This document shows positions 1 through 10,245 of a stretch of 64,000 nt of DNA, piece by piece. How positions within the stretch are numbered: the stretch's first letter is position 1; each line of letters starts with the position of its first letter. The DNA comes from Canna indica. Lineage: Eukaryota > Streptophyta > Magnoliopsida > Zingiberales > Cannaceae. A program made the translations under genes and the position numbers. The notes under the pieces are model-generated. The model was given only the letters and a program-made list of their open reading frames with translations. It ran no database searches and was not told the DNA's origin. The stretch spans positions 7,595,501-7,659,500 of the forward strand of contig CP136896.1 in the NCBI GenBank assembly GCA_034359265.1. Direction: 5' to 3'.

Positions 1-1878
1 CTTACAAAGTATTTTCAGATCATGTCGGGCTTTGATATTATCTTTAGTTTTTTCGAAAATATCCATCAAAGTGTTGAAAATATTATCAAACACATTTTTT
101 TCAATGTGCATGACATCCAAATTATGTCGAATTAGTAATGTACTCCAATAGGGAAATTCCCAAAAGATATTTCTTTTCACCAAGTTATGTGTTTGACCAA
201 AGCCTGACACTCTTTCATTTCGACCAAATACTATCTCTGGAAGTGCTAAAACGCATGCTAATATTTGTTCACCAGACAACATCGGTGGTGGCTCATCTCT
301 TTCGACTCTGCCCTTAGTAAATTTATTACGATTCCTTCGATACTGATGGTTAGCCGGTAGGAATCAACGATGACAATCAAAGAATGAGATTTTTCATCCG
401 TTCTGAAGACTGATTGATTTAGAGTGTTCCATACAATACAGACAAGAGAGTCGGCCGTGAGTGCTCCAACCAGACAACATGCCGTTCGCAGGGAAATCAT
501 TGATTGTCCACAAGGTCGCGGCCTTTAAATTGAAGTTTTGTTTTTGATGACAATCATAAGTGACAGCTCCCCCAGTCCATAATATTTTCAATTCATCTAT
601 CAAAGGTCTGAGAAACACGTCAATTTCTTTTCGCGGACCCTTAGGACCCGGAATAATCATCGAAAGATAAATAAATTCATCTTTCATGCACATTGACGGT
701 GGCAAATTATAAACTGTCAGCAGCACTGGCCAAACTGAATAAGGAGTTGCAGAATGTCCAAACGGATTAAAACCATCTGTGCACAATCCCAATCTGATAT
801 TTCTAGTATCCCTAGCAAATGAAGGATAACATGTATCCAAATGTTTACATGCTTCACTGTCAGATGGATGAGTCATTACTGTATCATCACGACTTCTTGC
901 ATGCTAACTCATGTAGGGGGCTGTCTTTTCCGACATGAATAATCTTTGAAGCCTCGGTGTTAGTGGAAAATACCGAAGCACCTTAAACGGGATATTTTTC
1001 TGTCGGACCGATTTCTTCTCCTTGTAACGAGGGTGTTGACATACAGGGCATTTATCCAACTGCACATTTTCTTTATAATATAAAATGCAGTTATTTTGGC
1101 ACGCGTGTATTTTTTCGTACCCAAGCCCCAATTTTCTCATTAGCTTTTTAGTCTTATAAAAAGTAGGCTCAAACTTGTTATCAGTAGGCATCATTCCATT
1201 AATCAATCCAGCAATCCGATCATACGCAACTCCGCTGATATTACAATCGGCCTTGATGTTTAAGAGCTGTGTCATTGCTGAAAACCTAGTGTATTTAGGA
1301 CAATTCTCATACAAAGGTTCATCGGCAGCTTTCAACATCTCGTAAAATTCTGCAGCTTCTTTATTCGTTAATTCAATCTCTACCGCAGCCCCTACTTCTG
1401 TGATATCAACCGCTGTAGTATCTGGTGGGACTGATGTCTGAAGAACTGGCCGATCAACATTATCATTCAGGCGGAATTGACCCCCAAGACTATCAAGTAT
1501 CATAGTTCTATAGGGATTACATTGACCGGATGAAGAAGCACCAGCAGAGGAAGATTCACCATATGTCTGAACGACAGGATTGCTCGACGTCCCGACTTCG
1601 CGTGACTCCCCGTGACAAGTCCATAGAAAATATCTTGGTGCAAATCCTTTGCTATATAGATGCAGAGTGACAGTCTCCCGATCCAAAAATCGTCCATTTG
1701 AACAAATGCGGCACGGACATCGGATTTGATCACCCATGCTAACGAAATTCCGATTCGAATAAGCGAAATTTAGGAAGTACGTTACGCCTAATCGAAACTC
1801 ATTCGTTAAAGCTCCACGATCAAGACGTCGGTACATCCAACTTCGATCAGCCGACATGATTCTGTCAATCAATGACAA
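1..1878 (-). pseudogene. TNP2-type CACTA transposase, broken and partial
   Basis: The minus-strand frame from about 1857 begins with a transposase-associated zinc-binding domain (SADRSWMYRR, then IRCPCRICSNGR with cysteine pairs). It continues into the TNP2 catalytic region (Transposase_21), with LGLCTDGFNPFG, SVWPVLLTVYNLPPSMC, IPGPKGPRKEID, STHGRLSC and RHNLDVMHIEKNVFDN. The frame is continuous to the left edge but carries three in-frame stops: TAG at 904-906 (where the family has Trp), TGA at 394-396 and TGA at 364-366. No frameshift is needed. The C-terminal DUF4218 and DUF4216 parts lie beyond the window. It cannot make a full transposase. Homologous to the second TNP2 at 37235-40920. 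Confidence 0.85.
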
Positions 1879-1932
1879 TTTCTTTGGTTAATGTCTTTAG
1901 GTGAGATTGTCCTATTCCATTCGGGATTTATG

Positions 1933-2120
1933 TTATTCGTACTGCACTTACGTTTTTATTTTAACTGTTAACTAATTATTCTAAATTTCGACAGCATCTC
2001 CCTACAGTTCTCCGAATACGCATATCATCTGGGCGCGTATCGGAGAACAAGAGAGATGTTGTCGAATTTTAGAATAATTAGTTAACAGTTAAAATAAAAA
2101 CGTAAGTGCAGTACAAATAA
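1933..2120. repeat. Near-perfect inverted repeat, arms ~87 bp
   Basis: Left arm 1933-2021 and right arm 2035-2120 are reverse complements with only a few mismatches, around a 13-base loop. The outer ~55 bases of each arm are almost identical (GTACTGCACTTACG at the outer ends). It lies between the CACTA terminus at 2194 and the transposase start, so it would form a long hairpin in the transposase leader or promoter. Confidence 0.9.
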
Positions 2121-2283
2121 CTATATTCCCAAATAGCAACGGCTTGAGCGGCCGTTGCTGATAGCCGTTGCTGAAGATCAAGTTTCTAGTAGTGGTGGTT
2201 CACTTCCCTAGCTCCCACCGAGGTTTATACATTCTTTCGCGAATTTCTTTCACGCCTTCCTCAATCGATTTTCCTCATCTCGG

Positions 2284-3700
2284 GTCTACTACAAATTAGA
2301 GGACACCCTCTACTACGTCAGGCAAGGGCAACTTGAACCCCTAAGGGAATACATACGCAGGTTTCAGGCTACAACTACTGAAATTTCGAATCTTGACCCC
2401 CCGAGTCGAGCTCTACTCCATCAAATACAAGCTGAAGCCCGGACACTTCGTTGATCAGATCGCCCTGATAAAGCCCAGAGATATGGCTGAGTTCCAGGAG
2501 AAGGCCGCAAGCTTCATAGAAATGGAAGAAATTCATGAAGCCATAAAGGCCGACGGACAAAACATCAAAGATACTCCTGAATATTGAAAGTTTAGAAGGG
2601 CGGACAGAAAAAGCGAAGACCAGAACCACTGTGAATAGAATAACGGTAGAGGGCCGAGGTCACCACCTCGCCCAAGTGCCTAATATGAGAGGTACACCCC
2701 TTTCAATACTAGGAAGGAAACCATCCTTCACGAAATCTTTGACTTGAAACTCCTTAAGCACCCTGCCAACGCTGGGAAGCAGAAGCTCTCACCCAACGCT
2801 GACATAAGCAAAAAATGTATCTTCCATGACACCAATGGGCACACCACCGAAGACTGTGTAGTACTCGACTATCAACTTGAGGACTTGGTCTGTGCAAGAC
2901 ACCTTGATAGGTATATCCATCGCCGAATAGAATGAGGTCGGAGCAAGAGCCGAGACCATTAACGACGGAGCCGAAGTCAGACGTCTCTGAGGTCAGAGCA
3001 GGAAACGAACTCCGAGGAGTTATCGACTACATCGCTGGCGGGTTCGCGAAGGCGGCGAATCGAGCTCGGCCAGAAAGAGATTTCTTTGGCCAATCATGGT
3101 GGTTGACAGCACTACTCGCCCACGTTAGCCCTTCTTTAATACCTCAGTAATATCATTTTATGAATATGTTTTCCAGAGAATTGATCAAAATTTGCATGAC
3201 CCAATCATGATTTTTGTGATCGCAGCAAATTTTATCGTCAAAAAGGTCCTAGTCGACCAAGGCAGCTCTGCTGACATTCTTTTCTATTCCACTTTCGAGA
3301 AAATGCAACTGACCGAAGTCTCACTCACCCCCTGCAAAGGAAAATTGGTAGGTTTCTCGGGAGAAAGAGTCAACGTCCTAGGTGCCATATGGCTAAGGAA
3401 GACATTCAACTCTCAGTGAAAGGCAAAAATGATTAATTGCAATACTTGATCATCAACATCCCCAGTCCGTACCACATGATTCTGGAGTGGCATTCCTCAA
3501 ATAATCTGGGAGCTATTGTATCGTCTCCCCATGTATCACTGAAATTCCATGTTTTAGAGACGGAAGTAGGCATGATCCACACCGATCAGAAAGAGGCTCG
3601 ACGGTGCTACAATGAATGCCTCAAGCAAACGATGGATGAGCCGAAGAAAGATCCTAACGTCCCATCAAACCAAGCACCTTCCACAACCATAGACGAATAG
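2284..3700 (+). pseudogene. gag-protease remnant of Tat-type gypsy element
   Basis: Pieces in several frames. 2284-2587 carries gag capsid sequence (LREYIRRFQATTTEI, then after a frameshift YKLKPGHFVDQIALIKPRDM). 2744-2935 has the zinc-finger-like stretch CIFHDTNGHTTEDC. 2932-3150 has a linker with GVIDYIAGGFA. 3192-3419 is the retropepsin region with VLVDQGSSADIL, keeping the catalytic Asp but with Gln where the usual motif is DTGSSADIL. 3437-3700 is the region after the protease (MILEWHSSNNLGAIVSSPH). At least three frameshifts or stops separate them, so it is non-functional. Confidence 0.75.
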
Positions 3701-3904
3701 TCAGCATGAATCCTCGAGCAAGACCTAGGTCAAGACATGCGAAAATGACCCCGACCCGGTGCTTAAAACCTAATGACAATTCAAGTCGTGCACAAATTGC
3801 CCCAGCAGGCATAAATAAAGCTCGTACATAGCACTTTTATGTACGCACAATTTCCTTTTAGTATTTAATAAAAATCACATTTCTTGCATTTCTATGTGTA
3901 CTCA

Positions 3905-5810
3905 GGAATCCTACGGCCATCTCGTCGCTCCACTACTCGAAACTTACATGATCCCTTGCATGCGGTCCTGTCTTATGCACCTTGATGAGCTCGGCTTGAA
4001 CCCCCCGAGTGCAATCCTTGGCCCCAGAGCCACTACTTCTCTTACACGACCAGGACTGGGTTTTTGACGAGCTCGACTTGAACCCTCGTGTGCGGTCCTT
4101 GGTCTCAGAGCCACTACTTCAAGCCTCAGAGCCCTTACACGACCAGAACTCCATTTTCATTAGTCTGTCAGCTCATTGGCCTTCACGCCACTATTTCTGG
4201 CCTTAAAGCCGTTATATGATCCCTTGCACGTGGTCCTACCTTACGTTCCTCGGCAAGCTCGGCTTGAACCCCCGAGTGTGATCCTCGTCCCCAAAGCCCT
4301 TACGCGACTAGGACTCGATTTTCACTACATTGGTTCGTTGGCCATCACGCCACTACTTCTGGCCTCAGAGCGTTTATATGACCCCTTGCTCACAGTCCTG
4401 CCTTACGCTCCTCGGCGAGCTTCGCTTGAACCCCCGAGTGCAGTCCTCGGCCCCCAGAGCCGTTACTGTTGGCCTTAGAGACCTTACACGACTAGGACTC
4501 GATTTTCACTAGCTTGGCACGTTGGCCATCATACCACTATTTTTGTCCTCGGAGCCCTTATACAACCCCTCGCGTACGGCCCTTCCTTACGCTCCTCAGC
4601 GAGCTCGGTTTGAACTCCCCGAGTGCGGTCCTCGGCCCCCAGAGTCGTTACTGTCGGCCTTAGAGCCCTTACACGACTAGGACTCGGTTTTCACCAGCTT
4701 GGCACATTGGTCATCACGCCACTACTTTTGTCCTCAAAGCCCTTATACAACCCCTCGTGTACGGTCCTGCCTTACGCTCTTCAGCGAGCTCGACTTGAAC
4801 GCCCGAGTGCGGTCCTTGGCCCCTAGAGCAGTTACTTCCAGCCTCAAAGCCTTTACATGACTAAGACTCAATTTTCACTAAGTTAGCTCATCGGCCATCG
4901 CGCCACTACTTCTGGCCTCAGAGCCCTTACGACCCCTTGCTCACAATCCTGCCTTACGCTCCTCGACGAGCTCGGATTGACCCCCCGAGTGTGGTCCTCT
5001 GCCCCTAGAGCCGTTACTGTCGGCCTTAGAGGCTTTACACAACCAGAACTCGGTTTTCACCAGCTTGGCTTGTTGGCCTACGTACCATTACTTACGTCCC
5101 TAGAGCCCTTATACGACCCCTCGTGCGCGGTCATGACTTACGCTCCTCGACGAGCTCGGCTTGAACTCCCAATTGAGGTCCTCAGCACACAGAGCCGTTA
5201 CTTTTGGCCCGAGAGCCCTTACATGACCAGGACTCAGTTTTCACCAGCTTGGGTCGTTGGCCATCGCGCTACTACTTCCGATCTCAGAGCCCTTATACGG
5301 CTCCTTGCTCACAGTCTTGCCTTACGCTCCTCGGCGAGCTTGGCTTGAACCCCCCGAGTGCGGTCCTCGACCCCCAGAGCCATTACTATCGGCCTTAGAG
5401 CCCTTACACGATCAGGACTCGATTTTCACTAGCTTGGCTCGTTGGCCAACGCACCACTACTTCCGGCCTTAGAGCCCTTATACGACCCCTTGCGCGTGGT
5501 CATGCCTTACGCTCCTCAAAGAGCTTGGCTTGAACTCCCAAGTGCGGTCCTCGGCCCGTAGAGCCGTTACTTTCGGCTTGAGAGCCCTTACACGACCAGG
5601 ACTCGGTTTTCACCAGCTTGTCTCATTGGCCATCGCGCCATTACTTCCGACCCCAGAACCCTTACACGACCCCTCGTGTGCGGTCCTATCTTACGCTCCT
5701 CGGTGAGTTCGGCTTGAACCCCTCGAGAACGATCCCTGGCCCCAGAGCCACTATTATCGACTTTGGAACCCTTACACGAGTTCGCTCAATTCTAAAACTA
5801 GCCTAGCTCG
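3905..5810. repeat. Tandem array, ~185-bp unit, about ten degenerate copies
   Basis: The marker GAGCTCGGCTTGAAC followed by CCCCGAGTGCGGTCC recurs near 3989, 4069, 4251, 4412, 4598, 4783, 4964, 5149, 5332, 5519 and 5702. Spacing is 181-187 bp from 4412 onward, and more irregular before that. Each unit also holds AGAGCCCTTACACGAC and TTGCCTTACGCTCCTC-type blocks. Open frames across the array are by-products of its GC-rich sequence. Position between protease and antisense ORF matches the tandem repeats described in Tat-lineage retrotransposons. Confidence 0.9.
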
Positions 5811-6139
5811 ATGCCGCCCTCGCTGAGCCTCATTGTTACTACTTAACTTCTGAAACAACTTCGGAACCGCTATAGGAGGTCTAACCTCAAACAAAGAATC
5901 TCCCTTTAACGGGGGCTAAATACTAATGCCGTGAAAGAAAACCACCTATCCTGGTAGCAAAAACCAAACCATAACTCACCGGAAAAACATGTTGCAATAA
6001 GAAAACATGCATGCACAAAATAGGCCCACAAAGGGACGATAGTCAAGCACTTCAGCAATCATTAGGAGGCAACAATTCATTAAAGACAATATTTGGCCCA
6101 ACATGCGGGTAATTTGAAACCTTTCAATATTTATGAGGG

Positions 6140-7943
6140 GGCAGGCACCTTGGCCTCAACCAACACTACAAATAACTTTCCTCTTCGGGATGTCCTCGTT
6201 TATCGGGGAAACAACACACGTCAGGATCATCAGCTGGCAACCCCTCTCTAGAGGGTCGAGGAACTTCCTCCTCGGGTTTAGGATCCACCAGGGCCCCATC
6301 TTGTATCTCCTTAAGACAGACAACTCCAGAGAAATCAACTTCGGGAGTGAAAAATTGGGCTTGCTCAATCGCCCTGTTGAAACCTTCATTATACAAGGTT
6401 AGATCGGCGTCACGCTAACGGTTCATCTTGTCCACAAAATTCCTTACCATCCATCTATATTCCTCCACCTCAGCCTGCAGATGAGAACTCTCTGCTACTG
6501 CCACCTCAAGCTTCCTCCTGGACTCATCTTCCACATCCCTTAGTTGAGCAGCTAACTCTGCAGCAGTAACATTTAAATGCTAAATCTCGCGGTTCTTCAC
6601 CCTCCTCAACTCGGCTAATTCGAGCTTCAACAGCTCAGTATGCCATGTCTGAGCCTCAAATTTCTCTGATTGAAACTTCCTCAGCCTGCCAATGAGGACC
6701 AACAGTTGAGTCCACATGACTATCTCTTCCGGCGAGCTGACCTGGTTCCCCGGGCAAAAAGAACAGCTTGTGTACAGAACCATGGTCAGCCGTTGAGCCA
6801 ACGTCGGAGAGCCTCCCGAGGCCATCATACCCGGCGCCGAGGCTTCATCCCCTGCTAAAGATGTATCTTCATAGAATAATGGACCTCTACCAATACGAGG
6901 ACTCCCAGTCTGCTCCTCCAACTGTGAAAGTAGAGGAGGACGAGTCAAGCCGGAAAGGCTGGACAACTCCACTACGTTCGAATACCGAGGGCTCGGGATT
7001 CTTGCAATCTGAACTTCCAAACCCTCCAACATTGGAAATTCTAAAATTTGTAATGGCGTCGACTGGCTCGGCCCTGAAGGAGAATCGTCCACCAATAGAC
7101 CCTTCCCTCTGCCAATCGCAAGAGTGCTCCCCCTCTTGTTTCTAAAACAGCCGCGGAAAATCATCTCGTCCAGCATGGACGACACTCTACCTACAACAAG
7201 GAAGAGTCTTCATCAGATCTACTATGAGATAACAGGGGTTACCAAGGAACACCCTTAAAACACCTTTATATATAGGTTGAAACTGGCGGCTCTTCCAAGT
7301 CCCATTTCAACATTTCTTTACATGAAAAAGGTTCAGAAGGACCACACCTTCTTAGAAAATCTATAATGCTCCTCTCCTTAGCGGAAAGAGCCCTTTCCTC
7401 TACATGCCCAATAGGCACGGGCTCCTCTGTTCAAGACAAAGGAAACACTTCCTTTCGGGAGTTAGCGTCCAAACAAAATGGACACAGAAACAACTTCGAC
7501 TTTACCTTGAAGAAACACTCTCTGAAGTTCTGGTGAGAACTCCAGAAGGAATTGAAGAGCTTCTTCCATGATACACTGCTGAGAGACACTAGAACTCCTT
7601 TATGGGAACTCTTTATTTGAAAGAAGAAAAAAATACATAGAAGCTCGGCTCAATTAAGCCCGAGACATTGCATCAAAATCTTAAAATAGCGTATAGCCGC
7701 CCAGCTATTTGGATGCAGTTGTAAAGGGGCTACATTCGCCTGATTCAATATCATGCACTCGGAGTCCATAAAGGGCAGTCGGACTCCAAGTTCCTCAAAC
7801 AAAATCCGATACATGAAGACAGATTCGAACACCCCATGATGAAAAATTCTATCAGAGGAGGAACAAGAGAGACAATCGTAGGAATCCTCATCATCGTAAC
7901 GAGAAATCTTTACTCTGTCTCGGAAAGCTTGAATGTTGCTCAA
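6140..7943 (-). pseudogene. Antisense ORF of Tat-type gypsy element
   Basis: Read on the minus strand. 7943-7650 encodes a segment with FMYRILFEELGVRLPF and NVAPLQLHPNSWAAIRYF, characteristic of the plant putative gypsy-type transposon domain (Transposase_28). 7640-7400 continues with a frame-broken stretch resembling its WKKLF...FFKVK part. 7185-6580 is a 201-residue open frame, low complexity then coiled-coil-like (KLELAELRRVKNREI). 6396-6166 adds a tail with EQAQFFTPEVDFSG. The pieces are separated by stops, and some may be introns. The role of this antisense protein in the lineage is unknown. The upstream frame 7956-8198 was not recognised. Confidence 0.55.
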
Positions 7944-8177
7944 GGCGTGCGGTCATCACTGAACCCTGCCGCGCCTTGTCTTATGAAAAATCCAAGAGTG
8001 GAGATTAGGGGCCCTCCCTAGTGGCCTCACCTTCGGCCCAGTCCCAACATTCCTTTTCACCATTGGCCTGAACAAAAACTCCAACCGCCCTCGGTAAGCG
8101 AAAGAAACTAGGGGCCAAAGAGACTTGCCCGTTGCCAAAGGAAACCTCAAAGTACCAGACTTTACCATACTTCTACT

Positions 8178-10245
8178 TTCCCTCTTGAATGGAACCAAAC
8201 TATCCTTACTTTTATTCCGAAGACGAAAAGTCCTAGAAGTGTTAGGGATTATAGATCAATTGCCATGTGTAATTTATCCTATCGTATATTGTAAAAATTG
8301 ATTTCTAAAAGATTAAAAAATTGCCTACCTAGTTTAATTAGCTATGAGCAATCTGCCTTTATTAAAGGCAGAAATATTCATGATAATACGTTGATTGTTC
8401 AAGAGATTGTGCACTCTTTTTATGACTCTAAAAGCAAATCCCTTTGTATCATTGTGAAAATTGATGTTGAAAAGGCTTATGACCTTAGTAGGAAGGTCAT
8501 TCTTAAGGTTTTAAACCTTTATAACTTTCCTATCAAGTTTATTAATTGGATTCTTGCATGCATTTCTATACCTTCCTTTGCTTGTCTAGTTAATTCGTAG
8601 GTTTCCAAATTCTTCTAGATAGAGGGATTAGGCAAGGCGATCCAATTTCACATTTCCTTTATATTTTAGTATCCCAAATTCTTACTCGCCTCATTAATAA
8701 TGTTGTTGACCCAAATAACTTTAATCCATACAAGCTGAAGAATAGGTTAGTTATCAATTATCTAATGTTTGCAGATGACATAATCCTCATTTTAAAAGCA
8801 AATACTAAAAGTTTGAGAACTGATAAGTCTAGTTTTTTCACAGTATGAAGTTTTAACTTGATACAAAATTAACTGTACCAAATCTAAATTTTTTCCCTAT
8901 GAATATAATTTCTACTACAAAACTTAGAATTTGTCACACTCTCAGAGTCTCAGTATAAAAATGGGTTATTTTTCTTTTAAGTATTTTGGTGTTATGATTT
9001 CTCCAAAAAAATCTCCTTCTAAAACTCATGATTATATTGTTTCTCAAATTGAGTCTAAGCTTAGTAATTAGAAATCTTCTCTTCAATCTCGAGCTGGTAG
9101 ATTAGTCTTGATCAAATATGTGTTAAACTCAATACCTACACACTCTATCTTAGTTACATGACTTAATCATGATGTGATAAAATTGAACTAAAAATGATTT
9201 TTTTTATGGAACCATAACCCCAATAAAAAAAGTATTCATCTCGTCAATTGGAAGAGCGTTAATCTCCCAAAATCCTTAAGAGGATTAGCCTTACAAGATG
9301 TTAAAACTAAAAGCTTGGCTCTTCAAGTTAAGAGAACTCAATCATACTTGAATAATACTAATCCTCTTTGGGTTAAGGTTGTCCAAACCAAGTATCCCAA
9401 GGACTAATCGGTATTTTTGACTTGTGAATTTGCTTCTAAGATTTGGTATGGTCTCGGTCAGAATCTCAATCTTGACTTTACCAGTAGGACTAATCGTCAT
9501 TCAGGTGGCGGGTTCTTGTCGAGTCTGAACACAAGTTTGAATTCAGATTCCAAAGCCATTATTGCCAATGCCATGTGGTTTATTTGGTTTTTTCGTAATA
9601 GTGTTCTGCATGGTGACCAGAGGCCTACTATTATTAATATCATGATGTGTATCATTTCTTTTTCTATGAATTATAAAAAATCTCATATTCATAAGAGCTC
9701 TGTGTTCAGTGATTTCAATGCTTGTACGTATTTGATTACCCGCCTATTAATTGGTTCAAGATTAACTGTGTTGGTGTATTTGTTGAACCTGAAAGTGTTG
9801 TTGGTCTCATTTTGCGTAATTTTCTAGGGGAGTGTATCTATGCCTCTTCTATGTATTTTCCTTCTCAATCTGTCTTTTACTCTGAATCTATTTCTATTTA
9901 TTGTGCTTTGTCTCTGGTTTGATCCAGGAATTTGGGTTATGTGATTATTGAGTCAGATTGCAAATGACTTGTAGATTTGATCAACAACAAGACTAAATTC
10001 CCTTGGCAACATGGGAATCTCTTCAAGAATATTTGTACTTTGCTTCATAGTTTTTCTCATGTACAACTTTGCTATATAAGCAAAAATGCTAATAAAGCTG
10101 CTCGGACACACAAGGAGTCCACAATTTGCACTTCCGTGCGTCCTCCGGAACTCGATGCAATCTTATGCGAGGATGCTTCTCATCCTCACATAGTTATCTA
10201 ATCTTATTTTATTCTTGCAATAAATAAATAAAAATAAAAATAAAG
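8178..10245 (+). mobile_element. 5'-truncated L1-type LINE, copy 1
   Basis: Starts abruptly inside the reverse transcriptase domain and ends in an A-rich tail (AATAAATAAATAAAAATAAA, about 10215-10244). Homologous to the longer minus-strand LINE at 47735-53892, beginning at the same kind of sequence (CAAACTATxCTTACxTTTATTCC). No clean target duplication was found by eye. Confidence 0.8.
8184..10200 (+). pseudogene. LINE ORF2 remnant: reverse transcriptase, zinc-binding region, RNase H
   Basis: 8298-8600 encodes the fingers/palm part (EQSAFIKGRNIHDNTLIVQE, KIDVEKAYD). The catalytic box survives near 8768 as MFADDIILIL. 8960-9400 matches the C-terminal thumb region in pieces. 9417-9700 resembles the region before RNase H (DSKAIIANAMWFIWFFRNSVLHG). 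9722-10130 is RNase H-like (INWFKINCVGVF, then after a stop VIIESDCK and SKNANKAARTH). Many stops and frameshifts make it inactive. Confidence 0.8.

Larger units (their letters stand above)
1..2194 (-). mobile_element. CACTA (En/Spm) transposon, 5' end and transposase part, cut by window edge
   Basis: The minus strand starts at 2194 with the terminus CACTACTAGAAAC, the CACTA signature. Directly inside lie GC-rich short repeats (GCCGTTGCT motifs, 2138-2173) typical of subterminal transposase-binding regions, then an 89-bp inverted repeat, then a TNP2 transposase reading frame running to the left edge of the window. The other terminus is outside the window, so the target duplication cannot be tested. 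The element sits directly against Tat-type gypsy gag sequence, so it probably inserted into that retroelement. Confidence 0.85.
2195..8177 (+). mobile_element. Tat-type Ty3/gypsy derivative lacking pol
   Basis: Order on the plus strand: degenerate gag and aspartic protease (2284-3700), a tandem array of ~185-bp units (3905-5810), and an antisense reading frame (about 7943 down to 6140) of the kind annotated in plants as putative gypsy-type transposon protein. This order (gag-pol, tandem repeats, antisense ORF) is known from the Tat/Ogre/Retand lineage. Reverse transcriptase, RNase H and integrase are absent: only ~200 bp separate the protease from the array. No LTR could be identified. The left side is occupied by a CACTA element and the right side by a LINE. 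Confidence 0.65.

Noticed and set aside
4009..5806. Series of overlapping plus-strand open frames (LTRLGLDFH, ARRASLEPPS and similar)
   Set aside because: All lie in the 185-bp tandem array and arise from GC-rich repeats in every frame.
7956..8198. Minus-strand 80-codon frame next to the antisense ORF
   Set aside because: Partly overlaps the LINE start and shows no recognised domain; not needed to explain the region.
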